Assembly: GCA_965199915.1 (NCBI GenBank)
Contig: OZ241348.1
Location: 868,001-932,000 of the forward strand
Length of the DNA: 64,000 nucleotides
Direction of reading: 5' to 3'
Source: VXYL01 sp965199915
GTDB taxonomy: Bacteria; Pseudomonadota; Gammaproteobacteria; Pseudomonadales; Azotimanducaceae
The first letter of the stretch is position 1. Every line of letters starts with the position of its first letter. Position numbers and translations under genes: made by a program. Shown in pieces: positions 42,984-52,557 of the stretch. The notes under the pieces were generated by a model. That model did not search any database. It saw nothing but the letters and a program-made list of their open reading frames with translations, and was not told the origin of the DNA.

Positions 42984-44902
42984 GATCCGGACCCTGGCGA
43001 CGGTGGTTCGTGGCGGTCGCCCGGCAGCGGCGTGGCAAGCCGCTCCGGCGCCTGCGGCGTGTTGGAGGGGCCGTCCGCGTAGCGCAAGCCGAAGCCGTAG
43101 GGGAAGAGCGGATCGTAGGGGTCGTCGCCGCGGTTGACGGCCGTCTGCGCGGGATGCCGCGGCCAGGAGAAGGAAAGGCGGCCGTGGAAGTCGTGCCGCA
43201 CCGCGCCGGCCGGATCGCGGAACAACACGTCCGCCACGCCGCCGCCCTCGGTGCCGGGGAGCCACGCCACCACGAACGCATCCGAAGCGTTCAATTCCGG
43301 GTTGATCCACAGCGGCCGACCGGTGACGAACACGGCCACCACCGGCACGCCGCGCGCCTTGAGCGCGCGCAACGCGGCGAGCGGTTCGGGGCGCGTCGCC
43401 GAGAACGCCAAGTGCGCCAAGTCGCCTTCACCCTCGGCGTAGGGTTCTTCGCCAAACACCACCAGCGCCACATCCGGGCGTTCGTCGAAGGCGCCGGTTG
43501 CCGAGAACGCCACGCGCCCGCCACCGGCGGCGACCGCCTGCCGCACGCCGTCGAAGATGGAGTCGCCACTCGGGAAGTCGGCGTTGGCGTTGCCGTCTCC
43601 CTGCCAAGTGAGCGTCCAGCCGCCGCACTGTTTGCCGATGTCGTCCGCGTGGCCGCCGACCACCAGCACATGCAACGCGCGCTTGAGCGGCAGCAGCCCG
43701 TGGTTGTTTTTCAGCAACACCAAGGACTCCCGCACGGCCCGGCGCGCCAACGCCCGATGTCGCGGCGGCGCCAGGGGGCCGCCGGCAAGCGGGCGGGACG
43801 AGGGCGGACCGTTGCCGAACAACCCGGCGCGCGCCTTCACGCGCAGGATGCGCCGCACCGCGTCGTCAATGCGCGCCTCGGCGACTTCGTCGGCCGCCAC
43901 CGAGTCCAACAGCTCGGCGAAGGTGCGGCGCCAATCCGCGTCCACCATCAACATGTCCACGCCGGCGTTCACGGCTTCCATGCAAGCCTTGCGGGTGTCC
44001 TGCGCGAGTTGCTGGCAGCCGTTCCAGTCGCTGATCACGAAACCAGTGAAACCCAGCGCCCGTTTCAGCACGTCGGTGAGCAGGTAGCGATGCCCGTGCA
44101 GCTTGGCGCCGTTCCAGCTGTTGAAAGCCGCCATCACCACCTGGGCGCCGGCCGCCAGCGCCCGCACGTGGCCTTGGCCGTGGATGTCGCGCAGATCCTC
44201 TTCCGAGCACACGGTGTCGCCTTGGTCGACGCCCGCCGTGCCGCCGTCGCCGATGAAGTGCTTGGCGGTGGCCAGCACCTTGTTGGCGGCCAGGAAGCCC
44301 TCGCTGTCCGCGCGCCCTTGCAATCCCGCGAACATGCGCGCCGCGAAAGCGCGCACGATGGCGGGATCTTCGGAGTAGCTCTCGTAGGTGCGGCCCCAGC
44401 GGTCGTCGCGCACCACCGCCAAGGTGGGCGCGAAAGTCCAATCGATGCCGGTGGCCGCCACTTCCGCTGCGGTCGCCGCGCCGATCGCCTCGATCAGCGC
44501 GGGGTTGCCGGCGGCGCCGAGACCGATGTTGTGGGGAAAGACGGTGGCGCCAAAGACGTTGTTGTGCCCGTGTACGGCATCCGTGCCCCAGAGAATCGGC
44601 ACGCCGGAGGCCGATGCCAAAGACGCCGCGTGATGGGCGTCCGCCAAACGCAGCCAATCCTCCATGCTGGCGTGCTTGTCCGCGTTCGGCCACGAACCGC
44701 CGCCGTTCAACACCGAGCCCAAGCCGTATTCGCGGGTGTCGTCCGGCGTGAGATTGGCGATTTCGCCTTGGATCATCTGCCCAACCTTCGCCGCCAGAGA
44801 CATGGCCGCCAAGCGGCGGGACACGTCGGCCTCCACGCGCCGCGTGGCAGCGGCATTGCGGTCCAGCGGACTTGGCGCGTGCGGCCAATCCACGTTGCCC
44901 AT
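42980..44902 (-). CDS. Glycoside hydrolase family 3 (exo-1,4-beta-glucosidase-like)
   Basis: 640 residues with both GH3 domains. N-terminal barrel: VGQMIQGEIANLTPDD, LGSVLNGGGSWPN, PILWGTDAVHGHNNVFGATVFPHNIGLGA, VLATAKHFIGDGGT and GFVISDWNG, whose Asp is the nucleophile. C-terminal domain: RESLVLLKNNHGLLPLK, ADDIGKQCGGWTLTWQG, VVFGEEPYAEGEGD. Relatives in Xanthomonas-type bacteria are usually about 200 residues longer, with a signal peptide and a C-terminal carbohydrate-binding domain; both are absent, so this enzyme may be cytoplasmic. It ends PGSGS at the overlap with the next hydrolase gene. In the operon led by lacI-type regulator. Confidence 0.9.
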   Translation of the reverse strand: MGNVDWPHAPSPLDRNAAATRRVEADVSRRLAAMSLAAKVGQMIQGEIANLTPDDTREYGLGSVLNGGGSWPNADKHASMEDWLRLADAHHAASLASASGVPILWGTDAVHGHNNVFGATVFPHNIGLGAAGNPALIEAIGAATAAEVAATGIDWTFAPTLAVVRDDRWGRTYESYSEDPAIVRAFAARMFAGLQGRADSEGFLAANKVLATAKHFIGDGGTAGVDQGDTVCSEEDLRDIHGQGHVRALAAGAQVVMAAFNSWNGAKLHGHRYLLTDVLKRALGFTGFVISDWNGCQQLAQDTRKACMEAVNAGVDMLMVDADWRRTFAELLDSVAADEVAEARIDDAVRRILRVKARAGLFGNGPPSSRPLAGGPLAPPRHRALARRAVRESLVLLKNNHGLLPLKRALHVLVVGGHADDIGKQCGGWTLTWQGDGNANADFPSGDSIFDGVRQAVAAGGGRVAFSATGAFDERPDVALVVFGEEPYAEGEGDLAHLAFSATRPEPLAALRALKARGVPVVAVFVTGRPLWINPELNASDAFVVAWLPGTEGGGVADVLFRDPAGAVRHDFHGRLSFSWPRHPAQTAVNRGDDPYDPLFPYGFGLRYADGPSNTPQAPERLATPLPGDRHEPPSPGSGS

Positions 44903-44917
44903 AGGCGTTTCCCTTTG

Positions 44918-45964
44918 CTACCGCTCGGCGTTGCGCGGCGCCGGCGCCGCCGAAGAGGCGCGCAGCACCAATGGACAGTCGAAGACGCGGTGCCGAGCGC
45001 CTTCCGCTTCGCCTGTTAGCTGCCCGATGAGGTCGCGCGTGAGCGCCGCCGCCATCTCGAACACCGGCTGCCGGGCGGTGGACAGCGCCGGCCAAGTGCG
45101 AGAGGCGATGGGCGAGTCGTCGAAGCCGGCCACCGAGACGGCCGCCGGCACGGCAAGCGCCAAGTCGTGCGCGGCGGCGACGACGCCGGCCGCCATTTCG
45201 TCGTTGCTGGCGAAAACGGCCGTGGGCCGTTGCGGCAACGTCAACAACGCGCGCCCGGCGCGTTGCCCGGATTCGAAGTCGAACATGCCTTGGGCAACAA
45301 GCGCCTCGTCCAGCGCGAGGCCGCGCGCTTGCAGGCCCAGCCGGTAACCGGCCAGCCGCTGCGCGCTGGCGTCGTGGCGGGGATCTCCGGTGACGAACGC
45401 GATGCGCCGGTGGCCCAACTCCAGCAGGTGTTCCGTGAGCGCCCGCGCCCCGTCGCGGTCGTTGGCGCGCACGCTGCAGCACGAGTCGTCGGGCGCGCCC
45501 GGGGCGATTCGGGCGGTTGGCGTGTCGCTTGCCCGCAACGCGCCGAGCACGCCGCTGTCGTCGCTGAGCGGCGCGGCCAGGATCACTCCGTCCACGCGCG
45601 TCTGGTCGACGAAATCGCGCGCCGCCTGGGCGCGCGACACCTCGCCGGCGCCGTCCTTGCAGGGGCGCAGCAGCAACGTGTAGCCGGCTTGCTCGCAACT
45701 GGCGAACACGCCCTCCAACGTGCGTTGCGTGTAGCTGTATTCGTGCGGGTTTTCGTAGAGCAAGCCGATGCCGAAGGTGCGGCGACCGGCAAGGCCGCGG
45801 GCGGCCGGATTGGGCTTGTAGCCGAGGGCGGTGGCGGCTTGGCGCACGCGCTCGCGCGTGGCCGGACGGACGTTCGCCTCGCGGTTCATCACCCGCGAGA
45901 CGGTCTTGATGGACACGCCGGCGCGCGCCGCCACGTCCGTGATCTTGGCCTTGTTCGATTTCAT
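44918..45964 (-). CDS. LacI-family transcriptional repressor
   Basis: 348 residues. N-terminal helix-turn-helix ITDVAARAGVSIKTVSRVMN and hinge LGYKPNPAARGLAG, then a periplasmic-binding-protein-like sensor domain with GIGLLYENPHEYSYTQ, RIAFVTGDPRHDAS and ASNDEMAAG. ATG at 45962-45964 is followed by MKSNKAKITD; an ATG 21 nt upstream is possible. First gene of a minus-strand unit with the GH3 and GH2/5-like hydrolases, divergent from the TonB receptor. Likely relieves repression of both sides when the glycan-derived ligand is present; a matching operator lies in the shared spacer. Confidence 0.9.
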   Translation of the reverse strand: MKSNKAKITDVAARAGVSIKTVSRVMNREANVRPATRERVRQAATALGYKPNPAARGLAGRRTFGIGLLYENPHEYSYTQRTLEGVFASCEQAGYTLLLRPCKDGAGEVSRAQAARDFVDQTRVDGVILAAPLSDDSGVLGALRASDTPTARIAPGAPDDSCCSVRANDRDGARALTEHLLELGHRRIAFVTGDPRHDASAQRLAGYRLGLQARGLALDEALVAQGMFDFESGQRAGRALLTLPQRPTAVFASNDEMAAGVVAAAHDLALAVPAAVSVAGFDDSPIASRTWPALSTARQPVFEMAAALTRDLIGQLTGEAEGARHRVFDCPLVLRASSAAPAPRNAER

Positions 45965-46056
45965 GAGCGTCACGTTCAACCGCAACCAACGGATGGCCGG
46001 CAGAAGGCCGTTTTTTCACCAGTGGGCACCGGCGACAAGCGTAACCTAACTGTAAA

Positions 46057-46070
46057 TGACAGCGTTATCA
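46057..46070. promoter_or_regulatory. Candidate LacI-type operator
   Basis: TGACAGCGTTATCA is an imperfect palindrome with a central CG (10 of 14 positions symmetric), the usual form of LacI-family operators. It lies in the 198-bp spacer between the repressor and TonB receptor genes, upstream of the candidate -10 box at 46116. Confidence 0.5.
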
Positions 46071-46115
46071 AGACCTTATGCTCGCACGAAAAAAACACAA
46101 CGCGGCGTGGCGCGG

Positions 46116-46123
46116 TGTATGCT
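46116..46123 (+). promoter_or_regulatory. Candidate extended -10 promoter of the TonB receptor operon
   Basis: TGTATGCT, an extended -10 element (TGnTATGCT-like), 40 nt before the start codon of the receptor. No strong -35 element, which is common when the -10 is extended. Confidence 0.35.
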
Positions 46124-46162
46124 AACCCATTAATTCCGTTGATTGTCCTAGGGGCGGGCACA

Positions 46163-49156
46163 ATGTCGAAGGAGGCATCCACGCCGATGCAGGCGTACAG
46201 AAAAAACCGACTCGCGTTGGCGGTGTCGCTGGCGGTCGGCGGTGGTCTCGTCGCCGGCGTCGCGGCCGAGGAGGCCGCCGATTCGGCGGTGGAAGAAGTG
46301 ACCGTGGTGGGCATCCGCCAGAGCCTCAAGGAGTCGATGGATCTGAAGCGGATGCGCGACGGCGTGGTGGACGCCATCACCGCGGAGGACATCGGCGACT
46401 TCCCGGACAGCAACTTGGCCGAGTCGCTGCAGCGCATCACCGGCGTTTCCATCGACCGCGAGCGGGGCGAAGGCGCCCGCGTCACGGTGCGCGGCTTCGG
46501 GCCGGACTTCAACCTGGTGCTGCTGAACGGGCGGCAGATGCCGACCAGCAGCGGCCTTGGCCGCTCGTTCGACTTCGGCAACCTCGCCGCCGAGGGGGTC
46601 AGCGCGGTGGAGGTCTACAAGAGCGGCCAGGCGGACGTGCCCACCGGCGGCATCGGCTCGACCCTGAACATCCGCACCACGCGGCCGCTGGACGCGCCCG
46701 GGATGCATTTCACGATGGCCGGCAGCGCCTTGCACGACACGTCCACCGCGACGGGCGACGGCCTGACGCCGGAGGTGTCGGCGCTGTTCTCGAACACCTT
46801 CAGCGACGACCGGGTGGGCGTGGCGCTCAGCTTCGTGCGGCAGGATCGCAACAACGGCGCCAACACGGCCAACGTCGGCGGCTGGCGCACGTTTCCGGGC
46901 GAGGTACACAACTGCTGGGGATGCGCGGAGGGGCGCGCCGAGTGGGGCGGCATTCCGCCGGCCTCGGACGCGAACCAGATGAACCGGCCGGGCGAGGGCG
47001 ACCTGTACTCCGTGCCGCAGGCCATCGGCTACGAACTGGCCGAGTACGAGCGGGTGCGCACCAACAGCCAGTTGACCTTGCAGGTGCAGCCCACGGAGCG
47101 GATCCAAGCGACCTTGGACTACACCTATTCCGAAGTGGAGTTGACGCGCAGCTACAGCAACCTGTCGGCGTGGTTCAACTTCGGCGGCCAGGAGACGGTG
47201 TGGACCGACGGCCCGCAGGCGTCGCCGCTGGTGTACGCGGAGAACTCGGTGAACAGCGACTACTCGATGGGCGGCGGGCGGGACGCTTGGCGGGCGCGCA
47301 ACGGCGCCGTCGGCCTGAACCTTCTGTGGGACGTGAGCGACCGGCTGTCGCTGGAGTTCGACCACCACGACTCGAACGCCGACCGCAAGCCGAACAGCCC
47401 CTTCGGGGATTCCGCGCTGCTGTCGACGGCGGCGTTTTCGCGGGACAAGACCACCGGCTATTTCGGCCAGGACCTGCCGGTGCTCGAATTGACGCTGAAC
47501 AACCCGCTGGACCCATCGGACATGATCGTCACCGGCAGCGTGTTCACGAACAACTTCTCCAAGATGAACATCAAGCAGACGCGGTTCGAGGGCAGCTACG
47601 CGTTCGACGCCGGATTCGTGGAGGACATCGACTTCGGGGTGGAGTTGACGGAGGTGAACAACCGCTCGGCGGGTTCGGTGGTGCAGCGCGACGCGTGGGG
47701 CGGGGTGACGCAGCCGGGGGCCATCGCGGACCTGCTGACGCAGGCGGACGCGGGCGCCGCGTTCGACAAGATTCCGGGCGGCGGGGACGCCCGGCGCCAG
47801 ACCGTCTTCTACACGTTCGACATGGGCGAACTGGCGGCGCGGACCGAGGCGCTCATGGCGTCCGGCGACGCCACCGTCTTCAGGGCGGCGGACATGGGCG
47901 ACTGCGGCACCGGCCTGTGCGCGTCCAGCCGCTACCACTCGGACCGGCGCACCACCGAGGAGTCCACCGCCGCCTACGCGCAGGTCAACTTCGGAACCGA
48001 GCTGGGCTACCGGCCCGTGGGCCTCCGCATCGGGCTGCGCTGGGAGCGCACCGACGTCTCCTCGCAGGCGCTGTCGCCGAGCTACACCGGCCTCGACTGG
48101 GTGGCCGGCAACGAACTCTCGCCGACCGGCGCGGGGGAGGGCGACTTCACCTCCCTGCGGGGGGACTACAGCGTCGTCCTGCCGAACGCGGACTTGCGCG
48201 TCGACGTCACCGACGACGTGGTGGCGCGCTTGTCCTACAGCGAGACCATCACCCGCCCCAACTACGGCGACATCCAGGGCGGCGTGACCATCGCCTCGCC
48301 GGTGCGCGTGGGCGGCGGCACGGGCAACCGGGGCAACCCGGCGCTGCTGCCGTTCGAGTCGAGCAACACGGACCTCTCCTTCGAGTACTACTACGGCGAA
48401 GACAGCTACGTCGCGGTGGGTTGGTTCCACAAGGACGTGGAGAACTTCATCGGCACGGCGAGCGTGGTGGAGACGGTGTTCAACCTGCCGCACCCCACGT
48501 TGGGGCCGCTTGGCGACGACGCGCGCGCCGCCACCGGCAGCACGGACGGCGGCGCCCTGTACGCGTGGATCCTGGCCAATCGCGCCGACCAGCCCGGCGT
48601 GGACGCCGAGCGCGGCGTGATCTCCGGCGTCGCCAGGAGGGATCCGTCGTCGCCGTTCAACCTCACGGTGCCGGTGAACATCGAAGAGGCGACGATGAAG
48701 GGCTGGGAGCTGGTGGCGCAGCACACCTTCGGCGACAGCGGCTTCGGCGCCATCGTCAACGCCACCTTCGTGGAGGCGGACGTCGGCTACGACAACTTCA
48801 GCTTGGCGCAGCAGTTCGTGCTCACCGGCCTCAGCGACTCGGCCAACGTCATCGCGTTCTACGACAAGAACGGCATCAGCGTGCGGCTGGCCTACAACTG
48901 GCGCGACGCGTTCCTGGCGGGAACCGGGCAGAACAACGTGGGCGCCGGGCCGCCGACCCATGTGAACGCCTATCAACAACTGGACCTGAGCGCCAGCTAC
49001 TGGTTCAACGACCAAGTGCAGGTGTTCGTGGACGCGCTCAACATCACGGACGAGACCACGCACGTGTACGGGCGGCACGAGTTCCAGACGCTGTTCGCCG
49101 CGCAAGCGGGGCCGCGCTACAACATAGGCGTCCGCTACAAGTTCAGCGACGAATAG
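46163..49156 (+). CDS. TonB-dependent receptor, Xanthomonas/Caulobacter type (TIGR01782-like)
   Basis: 997 residues. Signal peptide around QAYRKNRLALAVSLAVGGGLVAG, TonB box-like EEVTVVGIRQSLKESMDLK, plug domain GDFPDSNLAESLQRITGVSIDRERGEGARVTVRGFG and LNGRQMPTSS, then a 22-strand barrel ending YNIGVRYKFSDE. ATG at 46163 is given; ATG 46187 has GGAGG 11 nt upstream and is equally plausible. Outer-membrane importer, probably of an oligosaccharide, given the LacI and hydrolase genes divergent from it. It leads the halogenase/SapC operon; the gap to the next gene is 89 bp. Confidence 0.92.
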   Translation: MSKEASTPMQAYRKNRLALAVSLAVGGGLVAGVAAEEAADSAVEEVTVVGIRQSLKESMDLKRMRDGVVDAITAEDIGDFPDSNLAESLQRITGVSIDRERGEGARVTVRGFGPDFNLVLLNGRQMPTSSGLGRSFDFGNLAAEGVSAVEVYKSGQADVPTGGIGSTLNIRTTRPLDAPGMHFTMAGSALHDTSTATGDGLTPEVSALFSNTFSDDRVGVALSFVRQDRNNGANTANVGGWRTFPGEVHNCWGCAEGRAEWGGIPPASDANQMNRPGEGDLYSVPQAIGYELAEYERVRTNSQLTLQVQPTERIQATLDYTYSEVELTRSYSNLSAWFNFGGQETVWTDGPQASPLVYAENSVNSDYSMGGGRDAWRARNGAVGLNLLWDVSDRLSLEFDHHDSNADRKPNSPFGDSALLSTAAFSRDKTTGYFGQDLPVLELTLNNPLDPSDMIVTGSVFTNNFSKMNIKQTRFEGSYAFDAGFVEDIDFGVELTEVNNRSAGSVVQRDAWGGVTQPGAIADLLTQADAGAAFDKIPGGGDARRQTVFYTFDMGELAARTEALMASGDATVFRAADMGDCGTGLCASSRYHSDRRTTEESTAAYAQVNFGTELGYRPVGLRIGLRWERTDVSSQALSPSYTGLDWVAGNELSPTGAGEGDFTSLRGDYSVVLPNADLRVDVTDDVVARLSYSETITRPNYGDIQGGVTIASPVRVGGGTGNRGNPALLPFESSNTDLSFEYYYGEDSYVAVGWFHKDVENFIGTASVVETVFNLPHPTLGPLGDDARAATGSTDGGALYAWILANRADQPGVDAERGVISGVARRDPSSPFNLTVPVNIEEATMKGWELVAQHTFGDSGFGAIVNATFVEADVGYDNFSLAQQFVLTGLSDSANVIAFYDKNGISVRLAYNWRDAFLAGTGQNNVGAGPPTHVNAYQQLDLSASYWFNDQVQVFVDALNITDETTHVYGRHEFQTLFAAQAGPRYNIGVRYKFSDE

Positions 49157-49245
49157 GCCGTTGCCAGCGGCCATCGCCGGCCCCGGACAGCTCGCCGTCG
49201 CCGCCGTGTAATACTCGGCGCCGCACATCGGGCGGGGACCACGGG

Positions 49246-50784
49246 ATGCGAACGGTGGTGGTTGTCGGCGGCGGCACCGCAGGCTGGATCACCGCTTGCT
49301 TTGTCGCGGCCGAACACCAGCGCGAAGCGGCGACGTCGGTGGTGGTGGTGGAATCCCCCGACGTGCCCACCATCGGCGTCGGCGAAGGCACTTGGCCGTC
49401 CATGCGCGCCACGCTCCAGCGCATCGGCATCCGCGAAGACGAGTTCGTGCGCGAGTGCGACGCGAGCTTCAAGCAAGGCACTCGTTTCTCGGGTTGGGCG
49501 GATGGCCGGAGCGCGGACGAGTACGTCCATCCTTTCAGTTGGCCGCTCGACTACGCGAACGCCAACCCGGCGTTGCATTGGCTCGCGGAAGGCTGCCGGG
49601 CGCCATTCGCGAACACGGTAACGCCGCAGGCCGAAGTGATCGCCCGCGGCCTCGCGCCGAAACAGGCCGCCATGCCGCAGTACGCGTTCGCCGTCAACTA
49701 CGGCTACCACTTGGACGCCGCCAAGTTCGCCGCCTTGCTGCGCCGCCACGCGGTGCGGCGGTTGGGCGTCCGGCACATCCGCGCCAACGTCACCGGCGTG
49801 GCGGCGGGGGAGGGCGGCGACATCGCCTCGCTAACGCTGGACCGCGGCGAGCCGTTGGCCGGCGGCTTGTTCGTGGACTGCACTGGCCTTGCGGCGCTGC
49901 TCATCGGCGAACACTACCGGCAAGGTCTCGTGTCCGCCGCCGGGGTGCTGTTCAACGACCGCGCCGTGGTCGCGCAGGTACCCTACGCCGATCCGCGCGC
50001 CGACCCCATCGCGCCGGTGACGCAGGCGTCGGCGCAAACGGCGGGTTGGATCTGGGACATCGGCCTGCCCACCCGGCGCGGCTTGGGCCACGTGTACTCC
50101 AGCGCCCATGCGGAGGAGGAAACCGCGCGGCGAACACTGGAAGGCCACATCGCCAAGACCGCCCCGCACATGGACCCGCAAGCCGTCGCCTACCGCACCA
50201 TCGGCTTCCAACCCGGGCACCGCAAGGCGTTTTGGAAGCGCAACTGCGTGGCCGTGGGATTGTCGGCCGGCTTCATCGAACCACTCGAGGCCTCGGCGCT
50301 GGCGCTTGTGGAGCAAGCCGCGGGCGCCATCGCCGAACAGCTGCCGCGCGACCGCGGCATAATGGACGTCGTGGCCAAGCGCTTCAACGCCAAGATGAAC
50401 TACCACTGGCAACGCATCGTCGAGTTCCTGAAACTACACTACGCGGCGAGCCGGCGGGACGACAGCGCGTATTGGCGCGATCACGCGGACCCGCGCTCGT
50501 GGCCGGACAGCCTGCGCGAGAAAATGACCTTGTGGCAACAACAACCGCCGTGGCACGACGACGCGCCGCTGCTCGGCGAGTTGTTCCCCTCGGCGAGCTA
50601 TCAGTACGTGCTCTACGGGATGGGTTTCCGGCCACGGCACCTTCCCACCGCGCCCGGCCGCGCGCGGCCCGCCGTCGCCGAGGACCTGCGGCGGCGCACG
50701 CGCGCGCAGGCGGATCGCTTGACGTCGCAGTTGCCCACCACCCGCGAACTGGTGCGCGCGGTTGGCGCGCGCGAGCAGGGTTGA
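49246..50784 (+). CDS. Flavin-dependent tryptophan halogenase-like protein, copy 1
   Basis: 512 residues. FAD motif VVVVGGGTAGWITA at the N-terminus, VGEGTWPSMRATLQ, the Lys of DASFKQGTRFSGW in the position of the catalytic Lys of PrnA-type halogenases, and WIWDIGLPTRRG, a variant of the WxWxIP motif. VGLSAGFIEPLEASALAL is the flavin-binding C-terminal signature. In TonB receptor operons of Xanthomonas/Caulobacter-type bacteria such proteins regularly accompany SapC and cupin-like proteins, and halogenation of tryptophan has not been their proven role. The variant WxWxIP makes activity less certain than for the second copy. Confidence 0.88.
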   Translation: MRTVVVVGGGTAGWITACFVAAEHQREAATSVVVVESPDVPTIGVGEGTWPSMRATLQRIGIREDEFVRECDASFKQGTRFSGWADGRSADEYVHPFSWPLDYANANPALHWLAEGCRAPFANTVTPQAEVIARGLAPKQAAMPQYAFAVNYGYHLDAAKFAALLRRHAVRRLGVRHIRANVTGVAAGEGGDIASLTLDRGEPLAGGLFVDCTGLAALLIGEHYRQGLVSAAGVLFNDRAVVAQVPYADPRADPIAPVTQASAQTAGWIWDIGLPTRRGLGHVYSSAHAEEETARRTLEGHIAKTAPHMDPQAVAYRTIGFQPGHRKAFWKRNCVAVGLSAGFIEPLEASALALVEQAAGAIAEQLPRDRGIMDVVAKRFNAKMNYHWQRIVEFLKLHYAASRRDDSAYWRDHADPRSWPDSLREKMTLWQQQPPWHDDAPLLGELFPSASYQYVLYGMGFRPRHLPTAPGRARPAVAEDLRRRTRAQADRLTSQLPTTRELVRAVGAREQG

Positions 50785-50796
50785 TCAGGCGAGCTC

Positions 50797-51540
50797 ATGG
50801 CCAACTTCGCTTTGCTCAACAACGTCGATCATCAAGACGTGAAAATCGTCACCGAACGGGCCGCGCGCTACGGCGACGAGGTGATGAAAGCGCCGGTGTT
50901 TCCCTTCGAGTTCCGCGACGTGCAGGCGTTCTATCCGATCTTGTTTCAGGACGACGGCGAAGGCGGACGGGCGCCGGTGGCGCTGTTCGGATTTCAAGAG
51001 GGCGAAAACCTGTTCTTGAGCGATTCCGGCTGGGAAGCCTCGTACATTCCGGCCATGGTGCGTCGCGCCCCGTTTCTCATCGGCTTCCAAGAAACGAACA
51101 TGGGCGGCAAGAAGGAACGGCTGCGGGTTCTGTCGTTGGACATGGATCATCCGCGCGTGAACACCGACGCGGGGGAAGCGCTGTTCCAACCGCTGGGAGG
51201 GCGCACGCCATTTCTCGAGCAAACAGCGGATCTGCTCGAGGCCATTCACGACGGGGTCGACCACGGCGCGGCGTTCGCGCGGGCGCTGCGGCAACACGAC
51301 CTGCTGGAGCCGGTGACATTCGAGGTCACCTTGGAAGACGGCGGCAAACACAGCTTGTTCGGTTTCGACTGCGTCAACGAGGACAAAGCGCAAACGCTAT
51401 CCGGCGCGGTGCTCGGCGAGTTCAACAAGGCGGGCTTTCTCATGCCGCTGTTCATGGTTCTCGCTTCGCTCGGCAACATCTCCCGCCTGGTGGAACGCAA
51501 GAACCAGCGGACCGCGCGTGCCGCGGACGGGTCGCAATGA
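50797..51540 (+). CDS. SapC-family protein
   Basis: 247 residues, full length. Characteristic MANFALLNNVDHQDVKI, FPFEFRDVQAFYPILFQ and GENLFLSDSGWEASYIPAMVRRAPFLIG. The name comes from an S-layer-associated gene of Campylobacter, but in this context it is one of a fixed set of genes with TonB receptors and halogenases. Twelve bp after the halogenase stop; overlaps the next gene by ATGA. No signal peptide, so cytoplasmic. Biochemical function unknown. Confidence 0.9.
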   Translation: MANFALLNNVDHQDVKIVTERAARYGDEVMKAPVFPFEFRDVQAFYPILFQDDGEGGRAPVALFGFQEGENLFLSDSGWEASYIPAMVRRAPFLIGFQETNMGGKKERLRVLSLDMDHPRVNTDAGEALFQPLGGRTPFLEQTADLLEAIHDGVDHGAAFARALRQHDLLEPVTFEVTLEDGGKHSLFGFDCVNEDKAQTLSGAVLGEFNKAGFLMPLFMVLASLGNISRLVERKNQRTARAADGSQ

Positions 51541-52550
51541 ACTGGCTGGCCGAGCTGCCGCCGGTGGCCGAGGTCGATTGCGCCGACGCGGTGGTGCCGG
51601 AGCAGGTGTTCGAGAGCGCCGAGCCGCTGCTGCTGCGCGGCTTGGTGGCGGGCTGGCCGGCGTTGGAGTGCGACCGTTCGATCGCCGCCGCCGCTCGCTA
51701 CCTCGGTCGCTTCGGCACCTCGACGCCGGTGACGGTGTTTGTGGGCGACGCCTCGATGGGCGGACGGTTCTTCTACAACGAGGCGTTGACCGGCTTCAAT
51801 TTCCGCAGCGGCAAATCGCCGCTGCGGCAAGTGCTGGAAAAACTCGCCGACCCGGCAAGGGGCGATGCGCTGGCGACGATCTACGTCGGTTCCACGCCGG
51901 TCGACCAGTGGCTGCCCGGCTTTCGCGCCCACAACGATTTGCGTTGGCGCATCGCCGGCGCGCTCGCCAGCTTTTGGCTTGGCAACCAGACGCGGATTTC
52001 CGCGCATTACGACAATCCGAGCAACGTGGCATGCGTGGTCGCCGGCGCGCGCCGGTTCACGCTGCTGCCGCCGGATCAGATCGGCAACTTGTACGTTGGG
52101 CCGGTGGACAGAACGCCGGCCGGCCAGCCGATCAGCCTGGTGGACTTCCGCGAACCGGACTTCGCCCGCCATCCGAAGTTCGCCGAAGCCGCCAAACAGG
52201 CGCGGACGGCGTTTGCGAAGGCGGGCGACGCCGTCTTCATTCCCAGCATGTGGTGGCACCACGTGGAGTCGCTCGCGCCATTCAATCTGCTCGTCAACTA
52301 CTGGTGGCGCGCCGCGCCGGCGTATCTGGGCGCGCCAAGCGACGCCCTGCTGCACGCCATGCTGGCCCTGCGCGACCTGCCCGCCCGCCAGAAGCAGGCT
52401 TGGCGCGGGCTTTACGATCACTACGTTTTCGACGCCGGCGAATCCGCCCACGAACACATACCCGAGCAGGGCAGGGGCTATCTTGCCCGCTTCGACGAAC
52501 AAACCGCCATGCGCTTGCGGGCGGACCTCTTGAACAAGCTGAACCAGTGA
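51537..52550 (+). CDS. Cupin-like (JmjC-type, Pass1-related) domain protein
   Basis: 337 residues. Jelly-roll core with a metal-binding HxD in RISAHYDNPSNVACVVAGARRFTLLPP and a distal His in AVFIPSMWWHHVESL, the 2-His-1-carboxylate pattern of Fe(II)/2-oxoglutarate hydroxylases of the JmjC type. Start ATG overlaps the SapC stop. It may hydroxylate a protein or small molecule produced by this locus; substrate unknown. Confidence 0.87.
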   Translation: MNWLAELPPVAEVDCADAVVPEQVFESAEPLLLRGLVAGWPALECDRSIAAAARYLGRFGTSTPVTVFVGDASMGGRFFYNEALTGFNFRSGKSPLRQVLEKLADPARGDALATIYVGSTPVDQWLPGFRAHNDLRWRIAGALASFWLGNQTRISAHYDNPSNVACVVAGARRFTLLPPDQIGNLYVGPVDRTPAGQPISLVDFREPDFARHPKFAEAAKQARTAFAKAGDAVFIPSMWWHHVESLAPFNLLVNYWWRAAPAYLGAPSDALLHAMLALRDLPARQKQAWRGLYDHYVFDAGESAHEHIPEQGRGYLARFDEQTAMRLRADLLNKLNQ

Positions 52551-52557
52551 GAACGAC

